Assembly (NCBI GenBank): GCA_965214435.1
Contig: OZ243960.1
Location: forward strand, 2,232,001 to 2,296,000
DNA length: 64,000 nt
Reading direction: 5' to 3'
DNA from: Rubrobacter_A sp965214435
GTDB taxonomy: Bacteria > Actinomycetota > Rubrobacteria > Rubrobacterales > Rubrobacteraceae
Positions 59,724-64,000 of the stretch are shown in pieces. Under the pieces are notes generated by a model, which saw only the letters and a program-made list of their open reading frames with translations, was not told the origin of the DNA and did not search any database. How positions within the stretch are numbered: the first letter of the stretch is position 1; each line of letters begins with the position of its first letter. Made by a program: the position numbers and the translations under genes.

Positions 59724-60114
59724 GCTCTACAAAGGAGAGGGCGGGTACTCGCTGGTCGAGGTGATGGTGACCATCGTGATCCTGGCGGTCGCCATCATCC
59801 CGATGGTCGCCATGTTCGACGCCGGTCTGAGGGCGGCGGTGCTCGGCGGGAACTACGACAAGGCGCGGGCTCTAGCCAATACGAACTTAGAAGAAGTGAA
59901 AACCCAAAGCTTTTCAGACGTCGAGACTCTAACAAGCTGTCCGGACACCGCGACCGGATTTAGTTGCGACCTCGACAAGACGTACCTCAAGGCCGACCTT
60001 TCGTCCTCTAGCGGCGGCCAGGATACGGGGTACCTGGAGGTTGAAATTACGGTCGAGTGGGGTGGCGGAAGCGAGTACACGACCAAGGGCCTCGTGGTAA
60101 GGGGAACGCCGTGA
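59713..60114 (+). CDS. Minor prepilin, PilV/GspI-like
   Basis: 133 residues, TTG start inside the previous gene. Leader EGG|YSLVEVMVTIVIL, with Tyr at +1 rather than Phe and Glu at +5. The N-terminal helix continues AVAIIPMVAMFDAGLRAAV, and the short C-terminal domain has two Cys (SCPDT, SCDLD). Minor pilins of this type help start assembly of the pilus tip. Overlaps the next gene by 4 nt (GTGA). Confidence 0.82.
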   Translation: MFRKLYKGEGGYSLVEVMVTIVILAVAIIPMVAMFDAGLRAAVLGGNYDKARALANTNLEEVKTQSFSDVETLTSCPDTATGFSCDLDKTYLKADLSSSSGGQDTGYLEVEITVEWGGGSEYTTKGLVVRGTP

Positions 60115-61298
60115 GGTTCAAGAGGGTGCTTCGTGAAGAGAAGGGCTTCACGCTCCCCGAAATGATGGTGACCATGCTGGTCATGATCATCGTGTTCTTC
60201 GCCCTTCACAGCATCTTCGATATGGGTATCCGGGTGTTCGCTTTCGGTAACGACAAGGTAGAAGCTGTACAGAACGCCCGGCTGGGCCTGCAAAAGATGG
60301 AGCGCGAGATACGGGCGGCTTATCCCGTGGACCGGGCCGGGAGTGGGGACCACCTGTTCTTCACTGCCAACGGAAGTACGCAGAACCCACCACAGGAGAT
60401 GCCCTCCGACGACGACCAGATCACGTTCGGTAACGACCTGAACGGCGACCGGGAGATCACCTGTCCCAACTCCGGTGACTGCGAGTACATCACTTACCGG
60501 TTGAGCTCTTCGGGAGCTATCCCCTCTCTGCTACGGAACACCACAGCCAACGGATCGAGTTCCAGTTCGGGTGGCAGCCCGGTGGTGGAGTACATAGACG
60601 GGGCGGATGGCCTGAAGTTCGAGTATCTAAAGAGCGCGAACCCCGACGTAGCCGCGACGGCCGAGGAAGAGATCAACTTGGTGCGGGTAACGCTCGACGT
60701 TCAGGTGAATGACGGTACCCAGTCGCTGTCTACCGACATCGCGCTGAGAAACCGTCAGGGCGTCGTAGCCTACACGCCCAACCCCAGTCCCGGTGGAGCG
60801 GGTGGCGGAGCAGGCGGCGGAGCGGGTGGCGGCTCTGGAGGCGGTTCGGGCGGTAGCGGAGGTGGTAGTTCTGGTGGCTCCGGCGGTGGTTCCGGTAGTG
60901 GAACAGGTGGCGGCTCGGGCGGCTCTGGCGGCGGCTCGGGTGGCTCTGGCGGTGGATCAGGTTCGGGTGGTGGCTCGGGACCACCCGCAGCTTCAAACCA
61001 GCCGCCCAATGCCGTGAACGAGGGTAGCTCCAGCAACCGCTACGCAATTCAGAAACGCTCCACCGTCAACATACCCGCCCCCGGCTTGCTAGCCAACGAC
61101 TCCGACCCAGACGGTGATCCCTTGACCATAACGGACTATACCCAGCCAGATAAAGGTAGGGTGACAGTGAATCCTAACGGCAGTGCAACTTATTACGCCC
61201 CTAACCAGGGTGGACCTACCGAGTTTACATACACCATCAGCGACGGTAGAGGTGGTACCGCCATCGCTACTGTTTACATCAGACTGGTAAATAATTAA
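60111..61298 (+). CDS. PilW-like prepilin fused to a C-terminal Ig-like (Big_9/cadherin-tandem) domain
   Basis: 395 residues, GTG start. Leader REEKG|FTLPEMMVTMLVMI (cleavage after Gly12), prepilin body to about residue 225 with two Cys (ITCPNSGDCEY), then a Gly/Ser linker of about 65 residues (227-290) made of GGSGGG-like units. The C-terminal 100 residues form an Ig/VCBS-type module: GLLANDSDPDGDPLTITDY, GRVTVNPNGSATYYAP and FTYTISDGRGGTAIATV. A surface binding domain on a minor pilin is unusual. It sits between PilV- and PilX-like genes. Confidence 0.87.
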   Translation: MRFKRVLREEKGFTLPEMMVTMLVMIIVFFALHSIFDMGIRVFAFGNDKVEAVQNARLGLQKMEREIRAAYPVDRAGSGDHLFFTANGSTQNPPQEMPSDDDQITFGNDLNGDREITCPNSGDCEYITYRLSSSGAIPSLLRNTTANGSSSSSGGSPVVEYIDGADGLKFEYLKSANPDVAATAEEEINLVRVTLDVQVNDGTQSLSTDIALRNRQGVVAYTPNPSPGGAGGGAGGGAGGGSGGGSGGSGGGSSGGSGGGSGSGTGGGSGGSGGGSGGSGGGSGSGGGSGPPAASNQPPNAVNEGSSSNRYAIQKRSTVNIPAPGLLANDSDPDGDPLTITDYTQPDKGRVTVNPNGSATYYAPNQGGPTEFTYTISDGRGGTAIATVYIRLVNN

Positions 61299-61313
61299 GT
61301 GGAGACTCGATTG

Positions 61314-62753
61314 ATGAAAAGCTTGTTCAGTACCGCGCGGAGGCTCGTCTGGGAAGAAGATGGAATGACGATGGGGCTGGCGATCATCACGGTGGCCTTG
61401 ATCGGGGTGATGGGCGCGGGTCTGCTCGTCTTCGTTCAGCGGGACCTGGAGACCGTGGTCCGGACAAACCAGAGCCAGGAGGCGTTCGAAATGGCCGATG
61501 CCGGCGTCCGGCTCGCAAAGCGCGAGTTATTGAGCAACGCCTGTCCGCAGAGCTACGATAACAATACCGCCGTTGGAGCGGACGGCTGCGAGGAGTCCAA
61601 CTGGTCTTACTACGAGGATAGCAGCGAGGACGCCGGCAAGGACCTTTCTTTCGACGGCGAAGACATTAACGTGGAGATCCGACACCTGAAAAAGTCCTCG
61701 GACGCTTCCGAAACGTCGCAGGAGGGATTTGCTCCCGTTATCAACGAAAACGACGACCGCGAGTTCTTCAAGATAGACGTCACGGGAGAGGGAGGTTCTG
61801 GAGAAGCCGTACGCAGGGTGGAAGCTATCGTCCACACCTACGATCTGGGAGTGCCAAAAGCGTATTACACACCAGGCAAAATCAAAGTAGCCGGTAACGC
61901 GTGTATAGACAGCGTAAGCCTTTTTTCATCGAGCACCGCGGCGGACGCTATAAAATTTGCGGGTGGGGGCAGCGGCTGTCCCGGTGGCGGTAAGATAGAG
62001 GGTCCAGATCTTGCTTACGACGACTGGGAGAATAGTTTTAACGCCACAACGCGTTCAGGTTCTTCTTGCACTGCTACTCAACCAGACGGAACGGTGATAA
62101 CAAAGATGTGCGCGGGGGCAGCCGCGCTGGGTGGTATCAGTGGCTCATCGCAACTTGGTACACGGGACTATGACTCCACTACGAACCCACAGTTCGTCGC
62201 AAATCCTAATGTTCCACAGGGACCGGATCAGATCACCTTCCCCTTCGACTATCAAGCCCAGGAAGGAGCGCAGGATCAAGCCCGCATAGATTTTCTCCGG
62301 GAAGAAGCTAGAAGAAACGGAGTGTACTACCCGTCCAATGGCGGGCAGGTCAACGTAGGTTCAGACGTTACGTGGCCGACCGACGCTACAGACCAGACGG
62401 TAGTGTTCGTCGATTACCTCGCCGCTGGCGGTAATAATAGGGTGGACTGGGAAGTCGGTAACGACAGTGACCCTGCCGTGAAGGGAACACTCGTGGTCAG
62501 CGGTGGCAACTTCAGAACGACACAGCACAAAGCTTGCTTCGAAGGTGTAGTTATAGTCCGCGGGGGGACGTACGAGGACGGAACTTCTACGGACGCCGGA
62601 GGCAACACCTGCCTGAACGGTTTTGTCAATGCCTCGGGAGAAATAGAGATAAAAGGCGGCGTGGAGCCTATGGTCTCTGATGAAGTGATCAATCGTCCTG
62701 GTTTCTACGGCATATCTCGCTGGAGCTGGCGGGAGGTATACTCGCTGAACTAA
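61314..62753 (+). CDS. PilX-like large pilus-associated protein
   Basis: 479 residues from ATG 61314 (GGAG nine bases upstream; a GTG at 61299 is also open). No canonical GFTLxE signal: the N-terminus is WEEDGMTMGLAIITVALIGV, a charged stretch followed by a long hydrophobic helix as in PilX_N proteins, which lack the +5 Glu. A large acidic, Gly/Ser/Asn-rich beta domain follows with several Cys (SNACPQSYD, GADGCEES, ACIDSV, GCPGGGK). It probably caps the minor-pilin complex. Last gene of the operon. Confidence 0.78.
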   Translation: MKSLFSTARRLVWEEDGMTMGLAIITVALIGVMGAGLLVFVQRDLETVVRTNQSQEAFEMADAGVRLAKRELLSNACPQSYDNNTAVGADGCEESNWSYYEDSSEDAGKDLSFDGEDINVEIRHLKKSSDASETSQEGFAPVINENDDREFFKIDVTGEGGSGEAVRRVEAIVHTYDLGVPKAYYTPGKIKVAGNACIDSVSLFSSSTAADAIKFAGGGSGCPGGGKIEGPDLAYDDWENSFNATTRSGSSCTATQPDGTVITKMCAGAAALGGISGSSQLGTRDYDSTTNPQFVANPNVPQGPDQITFPFDYQAQEGAQDQARIDFLREEARRNGVYYPSNGGQVNVGSDVTWPTDATDQTVVFVDYLAAGGNNRVDWEVGNDSDPAVKGTLVVSGGNFRTTQHKACFEGVVIVRGGTYEDGTSTDAGGNTCLNGFVNASGEIEIKGGVEPMVSDEVINRPGFYGISRWSWREVYSLN

Positions 62754-62807
62754 CCTCGCATCCTTCTCCGGTAAACTCTTTACTGTGAAGGTGATGAGGA
62801 GAAGCCC

Positions 62808-63200
62808 GTGACCGGCGGCCGGGCTACGCAGTCCAGAGCCATGCTTTTCAGCCACCTCGCGCGGGCGGTCCTTTTCGGGGCTGCCGCGGGGTGGCTCTCT
62901 TCGTTGCTTTCCGGTGTAACTTCGGGGTGGGTTTTCTACCTAGGGTGCGGGGCGCTGGCGACTCTCTGCGGGTGGGTCCTGGTGCGGCCGATGGAGCGTA
63001 GTACGGCTTTGGTGATGGCGGTACTCTGGGTTGCGGCGGGAGGGACCTACTACCTGTTGCGGCCTCCGGGTGGAGCGGGGATGCTGGGAGTTCTGCCGGA
63101 CATTGGTGATTATGCTGGGTTTGTGGCGGTCCTCGTGAGCTTTGGTGTCGGGGTGTTAATTGGCAAAGCTATTACTAAGGTGCAGGCTCGCGGGTTGTAG
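62808..63200 (+). CDS. Hypothetical membrane protein
   Basis: 130 residues, GTG start with GATGAGGAGAAGCCC upstream. Four hydrophobic segments, Gly-rich (AVLFGAAAGWLSSLLSGVTS, WVFYLGCGALATLCGWVLV, ALVMAVLWVAAGGTYYLL, AGFVAVLVSFGVGVLIGKAI). No recognised family. It precedes another small membrane-protein gene by 9 bp. Confidence 0.65.
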   Translation: MTGGRATQSRAMLFSHLARAVLFGAAAGWLSSLLSGVTSGWVFYLGCGALATLCGWVLVRPMERSTALVMAVLWVAAGGTYYLLRPPGGAGMLGVLPDIGDYAGFVAVLVSFGVGVLIGKAITKVQARGL

Positions 63201-63209
63201 AATAACTTT

Positions 63210-63698
63210 ATGGACGAGGAAGAGGGGAAAGGTTTAGGCGGGCCGCTGCGGGTCGGGTTGTGGTGGGGCGGTATTGGAGGTGTGATCGGCTTCGCCGTCT
63301 GCCTGATCGGTTCTCTGGCCGGGGTCGTGGTCTCCGGTTTTATCGGGTGGGCGTGCGGCCGGCGAGCGGCCGAGTCTTTTAACGAACGGCAGACCGGGGC
63401 CGGGGCGCTCGCCGGGATGGTCGCGGGTTTCGTGGCCGCGCCGGTCTACACCATCGGCGCTTCCGTCGGGGCCATCGTCTCCGCCCAGGCCCTCGGGATG
63501 GAATCTATAGCTTCCAGGCTCGGCGGCTTTCTAAACACCGAGGTCTCCGCCGCCGAAGCCTGGCAGCTATTTTTGTTCAGCTTGATCTTCGCCGCGATGA
63601 TGGAACTCGGTATCCTGACCAGCGCCTCGACGATTGCCGGAGCCCTGCTCGCCCGCAAAAGGACGGCCGGCCACGAGACGGAAGACGGGGACGGTTAG
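63210..63698 (+). CDS. Hypothetical membrane protein
   Basis: 162 residues. Four hydrophobic stretches (VGLWWGGIGGVIGFAVCLIG, LAGVVVSGFIGWACG, GALAGMVAGFVAAPVYTIGA, AWQLFLFSLIFAAMMELGIL). Short charged N-terminus (MDEEEGKG) and an acidic tail. It is probably translated with the preceding gene and then converges on the scaffold-protein gene. No family recognised. Confidence 0.65.
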   Translation: MDEEEGKGLGGPLRVGLWWGGIGGVIGFAVCLIGSLAGVVVSGFIGWACGRRAAESFNERQTGAGALAGMVAGFVAAPVYTIGASVGAIVSAQALGMESIASRLGGFLNTEVSAAEAWQLFLFSLIFAAMMELGILTSASTIAGALLARKRTAGHETEDGDG

Positions 63699-63716
63699 CC
63701 AGGGCTAACCCCGGAC

Positions 63717-64000
63717 TTACTCCTTGCGGGCCGCCGCGTCCGCGCCCTCGCCGAAGATCAGACCGTCCTCCTCAGCACTATTTCCCGTCGCGCCCGGACG
63801 ACTGACCCCGGCCTCGGCGAGCTTTTGGTCCTGCTGGTAGCGGCGGACGGCGGCCTTTAACGTCCCGAGCCCTAGCGTGGCGCACTTCGGGCGGGAGGCG
63901 ACGACCTGGCGGCCGAGCTTCTCGATCATCTCGTTGTAGTCCAGCTCCAGTACCTGGTCCATCGAAAGCCCCTCGTCGTGGACCTGCTCCATGACCATGC
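63717..64000 (-). CDS. Fe-S cluster assembly scaffold protein, C-terminal part (runs off window)
   Basis: At least 94 codons to the window edge. The visible part VLELDYNEMIEKLGRQVVA then SRPKCATLGLGTLKAAVRRY matches the final section of NifU/SufU-type scaffolds, where the Cys is a cluster ligand. An acidic, Ala-rich tail follows (EEDGLIFGEGADAAARKE). The N-terminus with the other Cys residues lies outside the window, so full-length identity (NifU-N or SufU) cannot be settled. Confidence 0.75.
   Translation of the reverse strand, partial: MVMEQVHDEGLSMDQVLELDYNEMIEKLGRQVVASRPKCATLGLGTLKAAVRRYQQDQKLAEAGVSRPGATGNSAEEDGLIFGEGADAAARKE

Noticed and set aside
60784..60990. The Gly/Ser-coding repeat as a genomic satellite or CRISPR-like array
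   Set aside because: It is in frame, codes for GGSG-type linker throughout, has irregular unit sequence and lies within a single intact gene.

Overview
The window looks like chromosomal DNA from a GC-rich actinobacterium, most likely of the Rubrobacter lineage. This is inferred from the C50-carotenoid (bacterioruberin) gene set, the frequent GTG/TTG starts and ATA isoleucine codons in a GC-rich background, the actinobacterial ClpN/HTH pair and the prepilin locus. There is no rRNA gene and no complete insertion sequence, and no CRISPR array was seen. One tRNA-Val (CAC) was found.

Layout. 1-5.1 kb: start of an FAD oxidoreductase, an SDR and a histone-deacetylase-like hydrolase, divergent DUF72 and TIM-barrel genes, a decayed PIN-toxin remnant, and a RidA/DUF488 pair whose codon use differs from its surroundings. 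5.2-8.4 kb: ClpN-domain protein with HTH regulator (leaderless promoter), M29 aminopeptidase, HAD hydrolase. 8.4-12.95 kb: a Fur-box iron operon (P19-like protein, FbpA, FbpB, FbpC). 13.0-19.2 kb: a tightly packed five-gene envelope glycan/lipid cassette. 19.2-24.4 kb: self-regulated TetR with MFS exporter, alpha/beta hydrolase, acyl-CoA dehydrogenase and class III CoA-transferase. 24.4-29.4 kb: a golvesin-domain secreted protein, then a two-component system flanked by two secreted or surface-anchored proteins. 29.4-33.2 kb: two-subunit fumarase, MaoC dehydratase, and a sodium-solute symporter with a small partner. 33.5-38.2 kb: SARP-type regulator, three membrane proteins (one FNT channel), a very small secreted metzincin. 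38.3-43.8 kb: tRNA-Val, orphan Roadblock protein, IspH, CheY-like receiver, FAD monooxygenase, two unknown proteins, GNAT. 44.0-48.3 kb: carotenoid genes (desaturase, lycopene elongase, divergent CruF hydratase) with a PLP enzyme in the same operon. 48.3-53.6 kb: FIST protein, a receiver-PilB fusion ATPase, a degenerate UbiB-like protein. 53.7-62.8 kb: VOC enzyme, then minor and major prepilins interrupted by a patch of toxin-antitoxin genes, some intact and some damaged. 62.8-64 kb: two small membrane proteins and the end of an Fe-S scaffold protein.

How it fits together. The iron operon, Fe-S scaffold, Fe-S fumarase and Fe-S IspH all depend on iron supply, and IspH feeds the isoprenoid pool drawn on by the carotenoid genes. 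The pilus genes form a split type IV pilus locus: the motor ATPase with its own receiver domain lies at 50-52 kb and six prepilin-like genes lie at 54.6-62.8 kb. One of these, a PilW-type prepilin, carries a Gly/Ser linker and a C-terminal Ig-like domain. The observations I rate highest are that fusion, the receiver-PilB fusion, a TAA at codon 2 of the expected start of a DUF4352 gene, a PIN toxin whose first catalytic Asp is Gly, and two leaderless promoters in front of DNA-binding proteins, one with a perfect palindrome inside its spacer.
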